From assembly GCA_017590115.1 (NCBI GenBank), contig JAGGNK010006559.1, positions 4,199,642 through 4,263,641 of the forward strand: a stretch of 64,000 nt of DNA, read 5' to 3'. A program made the translations under genes and the position numbers. Below the pieces are notes generated by a model. That model made no database searches and was not told the DNA's origin. It saw only the letters and a list, made by a program, of their open reading frames with translations. This document shows positions 39,831 through 51,864 of this stretch, piece by piece (the stretch's first letter is position 1; every line of letters begins with the position of its first letter). The DNA comes from Montifringilla adamsi. Lineage: Eukaryota > Chordata > Aves > Passeriformes > Passeridae.

Positions 39831-39955
39831 GATCATAGAATGTCCCAAGCTGGAAACAACCGATAAAGATCAACAAGACCAACTCCCTGCAGGGCTACCT
39901 AAAACTAAACCCTATACCTAAGAGATTTGTCCACAAGATCCTTGAACTCTGACAG
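39831..39955 (-). mobile_element. Old CR1 LINE 3' fragment
   Basis: It starts with GATCATAGAATGTCCCAAGC, followed by CTGGAAACAAC, AAGATCAACAAGACCAACTC and CTTGAACTCTGACAGGCA. This is the layout of the more diverged CR1 3' ends, in minus orientation. Short and heavily mutated, so probably one of the older subfamilies. Confidence 0.75.
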
Positions 39956-42168
39956 GCACAAAAGATATCACTCTGTCAGAAAAAAGCTTGCAATAATGTT
40001 TGATCTTACAGGATAGTTGGAAAGGTTATTATAAATTGAAATTCAGACTGTTGACAAAATACAAAGGAGAATTAATTATAATTTAGAACTACAAGCATAT
40101 ATAAATCTGTCTTGACTTCATCTACTAGGTAATTATTTAGGGAATATGCAGCATGTTACAATTTGTTTAGGACTGCAGCTTTTTTTCAATGTTACAGTTC
40201 CAAATTACTGTGCTATTTTCACTTGTATTACCAGACATGGTCTGAAAGTAGGAAAAGTCTATTTATCATATATGAAACAGGAAATGCATTTGGAAGTGAT
40301 GTTATAAATAGAAGTGTAAATATTTGCAAATATAAAAGCATAACTTTAAATTGTTTAATCTTTGTCCTTGGTTATACATCTTCATCATGTTATAAAATTA
40401 ATTCAAATTATGTGTTCACTTGCAACAAAATATGCAAGGAAAACTCTGAAATTATCTGTACTACTTCAGGGTGATGTGATTTTCTGTTATGTAAAACAAT
40501 TTTCCTATGAACTCATTTCTCCTTGCTAAACTCGGACTCATTACTGCCAAATAAATAATGACAATGTCGTTACTGCAACAGGGATGGCAATGTTGTGTAG
40601 GTCACTGAGGAGGAGACATAGAACACATCTCATGTATTACTGTGTCCTGACCCCCTCAAATGAGTTGCCAGCTGTGATATGGATTAAGACATTTCATACA
40701 CACCTTCTGCTCCTGCTTTGCTCTTGCTTTACTCATGGACTGTTCTGAGGCTTCATGTGCTAGGAAGCTTCAGAACCTTAGGGTCCTAAAATTCAAATTC
40801 ATTCCCTAATTGGCTAAGGAAACTGTTGTTAAGTGAAGACTTTGAGTTTTTTCTTGGTTTGTTTTGGGTTTTCTGTTTGTCTGTCTTTTCTTCCCTCCAG
40901 TTACTACATGTACCACTCTCCAGATAATTAAATTCTATCCCTCTCTTCCTCAAAAAAAAACCCAAACCCAAACAGTCCAAGGTGAGGCAAATTTTCAAAA
41001 TATCCAAATAGTAGATGCTGAAAAAAAAATTATATAAGCAAAACAGGTTTTCATTTGGCTTTGTGTTACTCACATTTCCACCTACTTGAATCTAGTATTA
41101 AGTCAAATCCATTCCTGCTTTCATCCCACTTACCTCCCTGTAAACACACCGGTCACAAACCCAGTTTTCTGCACTCTGCATCTACTGAAACAAACTCTAT
41201 TGCAAATACATTTCTGTTTTCTATTGATGCTATCCAGTTGGTGCATAAAGAGGAAGAAGATCTGGTCACCTGGTCTATTTAGATAAAATACAGAGTTTGA
41301 GGGGGTTTTTTTGCAATGTTTTTTTGTTCAGTATATATTTTGTTTAATTACACATTCAGCAGCACAATCAGAATTAGTTAAAAGTAGTTGTTAGATGAAA
41401 CATGACTAATTTCATCCTACTTTCAAAAAGTATTTGACCTAGCAATAAATACAAAAAATTAATCCTACTTCTTAAAATATGTCCATGCAAACTCTAAGAA
41501 AATGCTGAACAAAATAACCATTAATACTACATTTGCCACACTTAATTTTCCAGCATACACACAAACTTAGCTCCAGAGAGACTCCACTGAATTAATTTAC
41601 TTACTTTAGGTGGTATATTGTAATGATAATAATGGAATCTATTAAAAAAGGACTACATGATTAGGCTCCATAAAATTGTGGGCAACAATCCATGACTAAG
41701 CTTCAAATTCAAAGGGGGAAGCAAAATGAATTTTTTTTCATTATTCATCTATTTTAAACAGATAAGATGTGCAGCACACGTACTGATCAATGTATTTAAA
41801 CATTTTCTTTCTAATACTGTGGCTTAACTTTTTCCAACACAAAACACACAGCAGGCAGCTTAGCTTAATAAAAAAAAAATCATATTACAGATGAACAAAC
41901 TGGAAAGAGATGGAGTATCTGGGTTACACACAGGTTTAGTATCAGATGTTGGGAGGACCCAGTTTGGCCCCAGCATGATTTGTCATTGAAATTCAACTGG
42001 ATTAAGAACTGTTCTTGTCCTCTTGACTGCTGAATTAAACATGACAATTGTTTAAATAGTATACGCTGAAAAATTTACTTTTCTCCCCCTCCTAAAATGC
42101 ACATGAACAAAATAAATGTAATTTTTCTCAAGAATCTCAGTATCACAAAAAGCATGCATTCAGCTTAG
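39956..42168. other. AT-rich non-coding stretch
   Basis: No gene is recognised. A 51-nt minus-strand segment at 41134-41184 has GGAG/GTAAGT as donor and GTTTGTTTCAG as acceptor, with one open frame. I regard it as a weak exon candidate only. The remainder is plain AT-rich DNA. Confidence 0.45.
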
Positions 42169-42253
42169 AGTAATAAATTACTACACAAATGTAAAGCAAT
42201 TCGTTTGCAGAATGAATTATATCCATGACACCAAATTGTAGTAATAAATTACT
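42169..42253. promoter_or_regulatory. Two paired-type homeodomain palindromes
   Basis: AGTAATAAATTACT occurs exactly at 42169-42182 and again at 42240-42253, 71 bases apart, about seven helical turns. Each copy contains TAAT-AA-ATTA, the palindromic P2 class of site bound cooperatively by dimers of paired-class homeodomains. The 57 bases between the copies are not duplicated, so this is not simply a tandem repeat. Enhancer function is inference. Confidence 0.35.
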
Positions 42254-42531
42254 GAGCTCTGCCAGTGGTGGGAAAAGCATTATCATTTTAGATTTTGCAA
42301 TTCAGATCTATTATAGGCATCTTGTATTTATTTATTCAGCCATATAACACAATATACTGAACAACATATTGGCTACCTACACTCTGTGGAAGGCACATGT
42401 CTGCCTGCATCAATACTATTTCCTTCTATTTCCTTCTCCAAGAATACGGGGTGCTTACTATCATCAAAAATAAGAGTGCAGTGTAACTGTGCCAGTGGTG
42501 ACCCCAAAATTCTGGCCAGTCACCATGACTA

Positions 42532-42608
42532 TGCAGAAAAACTGCCTAATAACACACCCACTGAGTGACTACTCCTCAGTGAGTGTGCTATTAGACAGTT
42601 TTTCTGCA
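42532..42608 (-). repeat. 34-bp stem hairpin, 9-nt loop
   Basis: The left arm 42532-42565 (from TGCAGAAAAACTGCCTAATA to CACTGAG) and the right arm 42575-42608 are inverted copies with three mismatches. On the plus strand the mismatches are C-A, A-C and C-A. In minus-strand RNA all three become G-U or U-G, so the stem would be fully paired. The loop is nine bases. No flanking target-site duplication is visible, so it does not look like a miniature transposon. Precursor-miRNA or other structured RNA is possible but unproven. Confidence 0.9.
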
Positions 42609-42654
42609 CAGTAGAAATGCAGACGTAGTAGAAATGCAAATACTTCTACACAGA

Positions 42655-43010
42655 GAAGTAGACTTGTCACAGCTGGGTCTGCCCTGAGTGCAGTAAAGTG
42701 AGCACCACCACAGGTCTGACTGACCTGGGCTTTGTGCGCTGCTGCTGGCTTAACAGACCAGGTCTATGAATTCCTGCTCTCCAGGCCAGCTGATGACAAT
42801 ATCTAAAGTGGCCTCTTCAGCCCTGAGATGTGAGTGAGGAGTGCACTTACTGCCTTCAACACCTTCGAGAAAGGAATTTACCTTTCCTCCTTGAAGTTCT
42901 CATTGCTTCCACAAGAATGGCAACAAAAACTCTTTAGTGTCCCATGCGCCTGAGCAGCTAATCTCAGCTGCTCTTCAGCCTTCCCTACAAAATTAAAGAG
43001 CAAGGAGAGA
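42655..43010. other. GC-richer patch next to the hairpin
   Basis: This is about 350 bases of moderately GC-rich sequence just right of the 42.5 kb hairpin. A plus-strand frame reads CHSWVCPECSKVSTTTGLTD before stopping, and a minus-strand donor, GAAAG/GTAAAT, lies at about 42887. Neither makes a recognisable exon. It may be a regulatory element or an old repeat. Confidence 0.3.
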
Positions 43011-45708
43011 TCAACATCAAGAGTAAGGTAGTTTAAAGGGAACTCACCCACTCACTTGAGTTATCCCTGTGGTTGAGAAAAAAAAATCCCCACCAAAAAA
43101 ATCAATCCTGACTTAAACCTAAATTCAAAGCATATGTGAGCCTGAAGAGGTACTCCACATTTATCAAGCATATTGCTAACGTGGGCAGTAGTTGCCATGA
43201 GCTGGATATGGCAGGAAAGATGAGTTCAGAGCAGTCTACGGTTAGACTAAACGTTAAGGCAAATTCATCAGATAGAACTGAAATAATTTATGTTCTACAG
43301 TAACACAAGGCTCTCATGTGCACATAAAACCAGAGTAAATGTGATGTTCATATTTTAATACAAAACAGTAAAAATACCCCACAAACCAAGTTGCTCAAAA
43401 CCAGGACACTGCCTCATTCAGCATCTGTTCAAATCCACGCATAAATCAGCTGCAAGGACTCTGTATGCTAACAAAGCCAGAAAAGCTAAACTAGATCTGA
43501 CAAACCCATTAATTAATTAATTATACCACAAATAATCAATTACGCTAGCTCTGTATAAAAACAAATAAACAAGAATCACAGTTAAACCAAGAAAAAAAAA
43601 CCTACATAGAATTTATTCATCAGTATCTCTTAATTTGCAATTAAATAAAATACTGGGGTTTTCCACAGTATCCTCAGGTTAAAGCATTTTTTCTTTCATC
43701 AGGGAAACATTGCACAGAGATCCCTGAGAACTGTGCACAGACCACTGGCAGCATTTGTTCTGAATTATGTAGTATTTCAAATATGAAAATAAACTTTAGC
43801 ATGACACCATTACAGAATAAAAATATTGAAACTTTTAAACAAATAAATTTTACATTTGTAGGTTTTCCTATATATTAGTTTTTTTACTCTTAGAGAAGTC
43901 CTTGGGGAAATGGACTAGTTATTTTTGGTCCTACAGCAGCTCAAAGCAAATTACAGACAAAGTTAAATAGTAAAAACAAGTTAAGAGTTTCTATAAATGT
44001 GCAAAGTAAGCTAGAAAAATTGATTACTGGAAATTTCTCATTGGATGCAAAATTTCTTTTTAGTTAGAATAGAAACTGAAATGAGCAAAGATGAACCTTC
44101 ATCTTTCTCTCACCATGCTTTGCTGTGTGATGTCACAGAGGGATCAGAAATTTAGAATAAAGAAACATGATGCAATTCATTTCTCCTAGGTCCTCTGGAA
44201 ATGCTGTGACCCTTGAGTAATCTCTTCACAAATATTTGTGTCTTCAGAAGGGCTCTACAAGCGTAACACACACAAGTGTTGCTGCCACATTTCAGCATTT
44301 TTTCACATTAAAAAAACCCCTCCAATATGGGCCTGACCAACTGGTGCTCAACATTTAACATCTCAGAGAGGGCAGGCAGCTTGCTCCTGCAGTTCATGCT
44401 CAAAATGCCAGTGAACAAAAGGAGCAGAGGATCAGGTCAAGAACTTTAGTATACTCTCATATTTTGCCTCAATTCTGTCAAAAACATCCTCTAGAAAGAA
44501 ATTTTACATAGCACATTAATTATTTTGCAGCGCACTGCACTGATTTTAGAAGTATCTCATGTACTACCTGCTCTGTAAATGACCAAAGTACTTGAATACT
44601 GTAGAAAGTCCTCGTATTTAGCTTTTGTTCATATATAATTCTGCCTGCAAAACACAGCATGAAGATTCCCAGTAGGGACATTTATATCGTGAGAGATATA
44701 GAACAATATACAAATAATTATGGAAGTCAGCCCACACACCATCACAGTATGAAAAGAAACACCACACAGATTTGCAGGTTACACACAGAAACTCCAACTA
44801 ACATTTCTGCCCAAGGTGAAGTGAATGCTTGTCAACTACCATGCCACTGCAACTCAGTAAAGGACATTACACAGAAATCGAAATAACTCTACAAGGAATG
44901 TCATATTTGAAGTCGTTGTCATGGACCAAAAAACCCGAAAACAAAACAAAGGCAAAGATGCAACCATAATTTCTACACAAATAAGTTTCTAGTATTTCAG
45001 GAATTAAAAACTTTTTTTCTTTTCCCAGAGTTAACAGCACAGCCAGTTTGTTTGAATACCATTCAACAGTCTCTCCTAGTGCAATATCAGTAGTTGCTCC
45101 TTTTGTTTGTTTTTTTTTTGGTTGTTGCTGTTGCTAAGAAAAGAAACCTGCATTGGTTCTTTTTCCAAGGAAGAGCAAGATCCATATGTGTGAGAAAATG
45201 GTTGCACCTCCAGTTTATAATTCCACTTGAGTTTATTTTATCATGTAGATATCCATATCATAATTTTTAGGAAATCTACCTTTTTCACTAAAATTTACAG
45301 TGCTTCCTAAACAGACATTGCATCTGTTCTTCTAGAGTATTTGACTTCATACAATGATCTACATATGATACTTTTTAAAGTATCACTAATCTAGAAATTA
45401 CTAGTCCTAATTTGCTGCAGTTATAAAAGGACAGATGCCATCTGAATATTTGGGACTTTTTCCTTGGAAAATAATTTTGCAGAATTACCATTCAATTTTT
45501 AATCTAAATTGTTTTGACAATGTTTGGAATACTTATTTTATATGAAATAACAATTAATTCTCCTAATTCTACCTCCTTCATTCCTTCCTTCATGATTTGC
45601 CACTAAGGAGATCAATTGGGATATTCATCAATATTATTTACAAAATTGTATATCAATTTGGCAGTAAGCACTTGTCTGCAAGTAAAGATCAGTTAGAAGT
45701 GAGGTATA
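43011..45708. other. AT-rich non-coding stretch
   Basis: No gene is recognised. ATTAATTAATTAATTA-like sequence at about 43509-43525 gives overlapping homeodomain-type words. A T run lies near 45111-45120. Confidence 0.5.
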
Positions 45709-45822
45709 TCACAGAGCCACATCACAGTTTGGCTTGGAAGGAACCTTAAAGATCATTAATTCCAATTCCCATCTTGGGAATGCACACTTTCCAGTGGATC
45801 AGATTGCTCAGATCCAGGCCTG
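45709..45822 (-). mobile_element. CR1 LINE 3' fragment, short
   Basis: TTGGCTTGGAAGGAACCTTA, AAGATCATTAATTCCAATTCCC and CAGATTGCTCAGATCCAGGCC follow the CR1 3' end in minus orientation. The terminal ATTCTATG repeats are decayed. Confidence 0.8.
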
Positions 45823-45881
45823 TGGTATGTTCTTAGAAAATGGAATCTGATAACAGAATTTAGTGATGTTCTAACATGCAG

Positions 45882-45882
<1 letters not shown>

Positions 45883-45943
<61 letters not shown>

Positions 45944-45948
45944 AGAGA
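45883..45948 (+). repeat. Composite (CA)n-A45-(GA)n repeat
   Basis: About seven CA units run into 45 consecutive A residues (45896-45940) and then four GA units. Three different simple repeats sharing A at alternate positions are joined without spacer, as expected when slippage products drift apart. Confidence 0.93.
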
Positions 45949-48900
45949 AGCAAAACTCCCCAACATTTTAGAGGTAAAACAGATGCAACAACAGCTGACA
46001 CCTTTAAAGAACCAAACCACGCCCTGAGCATTATGCCTAACCAATAGATAGCCAGAACAGAAGACACAGACTGATGAGAACAAAGGATCTTTGAAGCCCT
46101 TGTGAAACACTTGCACCAATGCAGTTCCAGCACCACAGAACTAGAAGCTACGTTCCTCTGTGAACCATGAAATTAAGGAAACCCTATGCGAATGGTATGC
46201 TGCAGGGACTCCAAAATTCTTCCTGCTGCAGGATGGAAAGAAGATAGAGATTCTCACACACTTTGGACATTTGAGGGACACCTTGCATCCATGGAGCACA
46301 CTGACTCTCAATACTTCTGTCTGGACAAAGACAACTGCACACTGTCTGTTGACCAGCTATAAATGAAAAAATACTGTTGGGACCACTACTACAAAGCAGA
46401 CACCTTGATTATCCACCCTTCTTTAATTTTTTCTTCCTTTTTCTTTTTTTTTTTCCTGATGACAAGACAAAAGAAACACACAGAGCAGTAGTGAGATAGC
46501 AATTCTCAGTGTAGACTTTCAATGCTGGATGCACACTGCTAAAATTGAAGTAACCATGACAAAGGTAGGTGAGACTGCCAATCACTGTCTCTTATTGTTA
46601 TTGACCTTCAGTCAGATACATTATCCTGTTCCACCTGCAAAACTAAAGACATATGGGAATGAAGTGTGAACAAGCACAGAATTAGCAACTGAAGTCACAG
46701 TCAGGAAGCTGGCTGAAAAAAACCAGTCCTTTCTTTTGAAAAAGTAACTCAGCTACCATCAGCACATTTCTTGGAATACCTTCAGTGAGGATGTACACCC
46801 ACAACTACTAACAGGCTTTCAAGCACAACTGACGGACAAAGTTTTTGGGGATCCTCACCCTCTTATTTCCCTTTTCCACAACAGGAAAAAAAAAAAATAA
46901 ATCAATAAACCCTCGGCTTGATCCAGCAAAGTCACCACATCAGGATATTAAGATGCTGAAACCTGCAAGATGTCAACTCAAGCTGCTGCAACCTACATTC
47001 AAAATTAACCCACAAAGCTTAAGAAAGCACCTTCTAGGTATAAGACACCATCTGTAACTACTGAGATCTTTATTATGAACTGAGTTTTGAGCTGATGACA
47101 CATGCTCTTGTCACTTGAACCATGGCAACTGAGGTTCAAAGCCTGCATCTAGAAGCGTGCATTTCCTTCACACTGAAAGAAGTTCATTTTTCAAATCTCT
47201 GGTTTCCTTAGCATAAGAAATCAGAAGATTAAGAACCTCCTTAGTTAATTAAAGGTGAAGCTAAATTTTCAAAAAGAGGGAAACAACTGAAATGAGTGAC
47301 ATTCATTGAAATGCCACCAATACATGGACAGGGCATCAGGCAGCAAGAGAGCAGAAGTTGCTCATAGACAAAGGCTAAAGAAAAAGCTACACAGGCAACT
47401 ATATAAAAATGGCTTTCACCTAGCCAGAAGACACTGGAGAGATGCATAAAGTCGAATTTACTTGGAAAGCCAGATTATAAACGTACTAGCTGCTATCATT
47501 ATGGTTTCTTGAGCAGATTTTCAAATGGCACAGGGAATTCTTTAAGAAACACAGAGACACAGAAAAGTAGAAATACAATGTGTGATTTCAAAGCACTGCA
47601 AAGTGTTTCTACAGACAATCTGCCAACTATACAATTTAAGAAGGCCAAAATCAGCATCAGCATCTGCCTTCCAATTAGAGAGCCACAAATGACATATTGC
47701 TCAGTGACAAATGATGACTGCTGTCTTCTATTAAGATAGTTGCTTCAGCAGATGTTTTCAAATTATCCCAAGATATGTCACAGGGAAAGGCAAAAGAGCT
47801 GGAAATATGCCCAGAGAGACCTGGTGCACCAGCAGCCTAAGGGAGCCATTTGGTAGCCTCTCATGAGATCGTAGCTGCAAAAACTGAGTACAGAAAGGAG
47901 AATGGAAATAGACAATATGTTACATTCCTCGGTGAAAGTTTTAAGTATCTGGCTACAGGATCATCTAGAATAAAATGTGTTCACTTCATCTCAACTTCGA
48001 AAGAGAGACAATCTAGGCAGACAGTTCTTCAAAGAAGATAAAAGGGAAAAAAACCCCAAAAAACCCAGTGATTCCCCCAGAAAGAGTTGTTCCATATTGC
48101 TGCTCTGTAATGACAGAGTTAGGGCAAAAGAAAGGCTTTATATGCTGAACATCTCTAAACAGTAATCCCAGTATCACATCTCACATGCTGACTGAAAAAA
48201 AATAAAACTCAGCCCTGCTCCCAGGTGAGAAGAAGTAGACTGCTTTTACTGCTATGGAACATCTAAAACTCCAAAACCAGCACAGACAAACAATAGGGAA
48301 AAAGGAGATGAACACACTTTCATCTGAAGAGAACTAACGAGTAAGGTTCAGTCAGCTATTACACAGATTTAGAGACAAGACAGGTCTTCAAAACAAAAAT
48401 CTGATGGAGAAAACAAACCATTTCCCAAAATCCCACAGTAAAATCATATAGGTATAGAAGCAAACAAATACAATGCAAACAGAAGGGAGGATTAGGGCAG
48501 GGAGAAACACAGAAGCTGTGCTCATCCAGCGTAGCATCATTCTCACTCTGGAAGCATGAGGCACCAGTAAAAGCACACCCCAGGAGGCAAAATAACCACA
48601 GAGAGGAAGGTGCCAATGAATGCTGCTACAAGTTAAGGAATGGGTAGGCGTCTGGTCTTGATCTATGGTGAGGGAGAAAATCCTCTCTCTCTCTCTCAAT
48701 CTCTCTCTTGTTACCATGGAGATCCACTCTTCAGGTTTCTTTGGATAAGCTTTATGCACAAGTGCAAAATTTGGCATAAGAGGAGAACAAGTATTAATTA
48801 CACGCCCCTGACAAAAATAGCTTTCTTAAATCTTGAGAGGTAATACAACTGAGGCAGTAAAATTTAAGTTTGGTTACAGAGATTAAGGGCTGAATAAACT

Positions 48901-49810
48901 ATCTCACTTTAAAGTACCTTGAAATCTCATCTACTTAAAATGGCAATGCCACTCTCAGGGCATTGCATCTGTCTCCTACAATTTGGGTGAAAATTTTAAT
49001 TACTGTATGGTATGAGATCAGGCTGAAAATGACAATGAAAAAATCCTATGGATTCTTCCTTGGTGTGGGATTACCTTCATTTACTACAGTATGTCATTAA
49101 TTATTTATGCAGCTATTTTTGTGTTTCCAGGTGGAAACACCACTAGCCAGAGCTGCACTGAGATGCACCACCTTTACAGAAAGAACATTGCAAGGCTTAA
49201 CACACACAGATTACACTGATATGCTACCAAGAGTTAATCCCACAAGAGACAGACAGAATAAGCCTTGAATTAAACTATATAGAGTTATGGTGAAGTAAAA
49301 GAAAACTTTAAATCAGAAGGATAGACATATATATACATATATGTATATAGTAAAACACTAATACACCCTTTAAAGTACTTGATAAGTCCTCTAATAAACA
49401 GCATATTTTGCTCCCATGTGTTTTAATTATTTCATACTCATTTAAATACTTACCTAATCTAAATACATAATTTAGTTACCTAATTTATAGTTATCTGAAA
49501 TAGGCAGTATCAGACAAGCAAGTAAGCTGTAACAGAAGAAAACAAGGAATTGTGTTGTTGCCATTAACTATTCCTAGTTTTCATGTAATCATTATTATCA
49601 GCAGTAATTTGACCTGCAAATATATATCCCACTTATCTTTCAATATTCACCCTTTAGATTTCTGGATCTCTTGGATCAGTGAACAATGCTCAAACTCACA
49701 ACGTCTTTTAAGGGAGGGGAAATATCTTAAGCATCTACACTGGACCCACAAAGGAGTAGAAATTAGTGTTGCCTTTTTAAAGGTGCATTAACACTGAAAT
49801 ACAATCCAAT
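45949..49810. other. Mixed non-coding stretch
   Basis: No gene is recognised. Composition is slightly less AT-rich than further left, with short frames at 46160-46366, 47850-48165 and 48388-48777 that match nothing I know. A (CT)n microsatellite lies at about 48683-48708 and an AT-rich palindrome-like run at about 49327-49350. A decayed retroelement between 46.0 and 46.4 kb cannot be ruled out. Confidence 0.45.
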
Positions 49811-50008
49811 ACAACAAGCTGAGTGTACACCATGCATGCAAGCACACCTACCTTTCACTAGTAAGTAGGCTATAAGTTGAAGAACTACCTTTTTTTTTTT
49901 TTTTTTAAAACCACATACAACAAGCTGAGTGTACACCATGCTTGCAAGCACACCTACCTTTCACTAGTAGGCTATAAGTTGAAGAACTACCTTTTTTTTT
50001 TTTTTTTT
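49811..50008. repeat. 106-bp tandem duplication, two copies
   Basis: The unit beginning ACAACAAGCTGAGTGTACAC occurs at 49811-49916 and again from 49917. The copies differ by one substitution (ATGCATGC versus ATGCTTGC) and a 4-bp deletion in copy two. Each ends in exactly 17 T residues (49890-49906 and 49992-50008). The high identity marks a recent event. The sequence after the second T tract (CCAACTGAGTAC) weakly resembles a third, decayed start. Confidence 0.95.
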
Positions 50009-50264
50009 AAATAACCAACTGAGTACGCTGTCCACTACAGTTCTCACAGATTTTGCTTCTCTTGCTATTCTTTTTTTTTTTTTTTTTTTTTTTTTTGGCT
50101 TTCTGTCTTTAACCGCATATTTAGGTACCCCTGACAGGTATAGAAAACAACATGAATGAGATGTGATTAACCAAAAATCAATCATGTGTGAAACCAAAGC
50201 ACTCAAATATGACTTTTTTTTTTTTTTTTTTTTTTAAAATAATTTTTTTTTTTTTTTTTTTTTT
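49890..50264. repeat. Cluster of five T tracts upstream of the CpG island
   Basis: T tracts of 17, 17, 26, 22 and 22 bases (49890-49906, 49992-50008, 50071-50096, 50214-50235, 50243-50264) fall within 375 bases. The last two are separated only by AAAATAA. The cluster stops about 40 bases before the GC-rich sequence begins. Such tracts disfavour nucleosomes, so it may contribute an open boundary to the island. This is inference. Confidence 0.9.
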
Positions 50265-51586
50265 CCTCCGAGATCAAATAAAACTATCAGCTCCTTTCAG
50301 AAACAAGCACGGTGCAGCTGCTTCCTTGCCGGCATCCTGAGCCGGGTTTATTAACTACAAGAAAGGGGGGGGGGGAAAGCCGTAATTACATAACGGACCT
50401 CGCTAAATGCCTCGCTTCCCGGCGGACGAGGAACGGGGGGACGGCGGCGGCCGGGGCCGCTCCGGCACCCGCAGGGCGAGGAGCGGCGGTGCCGGTCCCG
50501 CCGCCCGGGAGGCGATGCGCACCGGCACGGCGGAGGGAGGCCTGCCCTTCCCGGGAGGCGCTTTCACCTCCGCCCCGGGGGCTGCCCAGGCGATCCTCGG
50601 GACTCTACGCCGCCGAACACCCACACCTGAGCGGCGCTGGAGCCGGGGCCGGCCCGCGGAGGGGGTGAGCCTGCTCGGGGCGTGCTGCCCGGCCCGACCG
50701 CCCCCTCCCCGCGGTGGGGGAGCTCCGCTGCCCGAGCGCCCCAGGAGGGCGGGCGCCGCAGCAGCGTCTCCCTCCTGTCCCCTGCCGGCTTGAAGCGCAC
50801 TCCCAAGCACCCGCGCCTCTGGGGATGGAAGTCTGGATCGGGGTCCGTGCGAGTCTGACGGTCCCCGCGGTGGGGCTGTGCCGGACCTCTCGGTTCCACG
50901 GGATCCCCGCACCATGCGGGTTTCGGCGAGGGGGGAGGCAAATATCCACCCCGTTGTCCTTGTCCTGCCGGGGAGGGACGCGGGACAAACTCGGGCCGAG
51001 CAAGTGCCGACAACTATTTCGGGAGTCGCGCGGAGCTGCGGGGGCCAGCGGGGCAGGACCGGGCCGATGCCCCCGCGCCGCTCGCCCGCAGGCTCCCCGG
51101 GGAAGGGGGCGCTCCCCCGGGCAAAGGAGGACGGCAGTCCACGGCGGCTGGCAGAATCCCCGTGGATGGGGGGATAGTGCCCCGCAACGCAAGGCTACCT
51201 AAGGATTACTCATTTGAATGATGCAGCAATCGGGGAGGGGGAACACGACACGGGGACGACGACGAGTCCTCCCGTTGCCACCCTCCAGCCCCGATTAATA
51301 AATAATGCCCAGGTTCCGTGCCAGGGGAAGCGCTCTCCTCTTCCGCGCAGACAGCAATTAATAGCCAGCCTCCTCCCGCGAAACCCTGGCTGAGCGCTCC
51401 CGCACGCTCGCACCCGCGGTGCCAAGTGCGAGCAGCACAATAGCGGGGAACCTCTCTACCTCGCAGCCCGGGGGAAGAGAGAGGAGCGGGGGCTGGGGAA
51501 GCCAAACCCCTCGCGGCAAAACCCGATTCCCACAGCCGCGGAGAGTCGGGGAGCGGCGGCCGCGGCAGCCGCCGGCGCGGCGGGAG

Positions 51587-51616
51587 GGCAGGCAAGGCAG
51601 GCAAGGCAGGCAGGCT
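51587..51616. repeat. GGCAGGCAA minisatellite
   Basis: About three imperfect units of GGCAGGCAA occur within the CpG island. The tract lies 3' of the putative minus-strand donor and so would fall in the intron. Confidence 0.85.
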
Positions 51617-51810
51617 GCCCCTTTTTCCGAGGGCGGACCGCGCAGCACGCCGCTAACACCATCACCCCTCCGTACCGTCAGCAAACAGCACGCCCGCATT
51701 TACCTTTTCCTGCCCGCCGTCCGTCAGTCAGGCGTTTGAGGGAGAGAAGGAGGAAGGAAAGGAAGGGAGAAGAAAGAGACAGGGAAATACAGAGAGCGAA
51801 GAGGCGGCTG

Positions 51811-51864
51811 CTAATCCCCTTGTAGAAAGACTTCCAGCAGCAGCAGCAGAAGCAGCAGCAGCAT
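51811..51864 (-). other. Short upstream frame, 17 codons, leucine run
   Basis: The minus-strand ATG at 51864-51862 opens a 17-codon frame reading Met, nine Leu, then EVFLQGD, with a TAG stop. The leucines come from the CTG repeat. If the first exon is real, this would be an upstream open reading frame able to dampen translation of the main frame. The hydrophobic run resembles a signal-peptide core but the frame ends at once. It could equally be an accident of the trinucleotide repeat. Confidence 0.2.
51835..51861. repeat. (CAG)5 AAG (CAG)3 trinucleotide repeat
   Basis: Eight CAG units are interrupted by one AAG. The repeat is CTG on the minus strand, inside the putative first exon. Interrupted repeats of this length are normally stable. 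Confidence 0.95.

Noticed and set aside
41134..41184. 51-nt minus-strand exon candidate
   Set aside because: The donor is strong, but the acceptor's pyrimidine tract is short and interrupted and the peptide is not recognised. It is no better than chance pairs seen elsewhere.
42532..42608. Miniature inverted-repeat transposon
   Set aside because: The arms are strong but no target-site duplication or recognised terminal motif flanks them, and I see no second copy in the window.
43426..43440. GTTCAAATCC, resembling the B box of a tRNA gene
   Set aside because: There is no matching A box, no cloverleaf arms and no acceptor stem at the correct spacing. The same holds for GGTTCAAA words near 13672 and 47133.
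45871..46136. Poly-phenylalanine frames on the minus strand
   Set aside because: They arise from reading the A45 tract on the opposite strand. No protein is supported.
45949..46400. Decayed endogenous retrovirus LTR
   Set aside because: Composition and short frames hinted at a retroelement, but I could find no terminal TG/CA pair, primer-binding site or recognisable viral domain.
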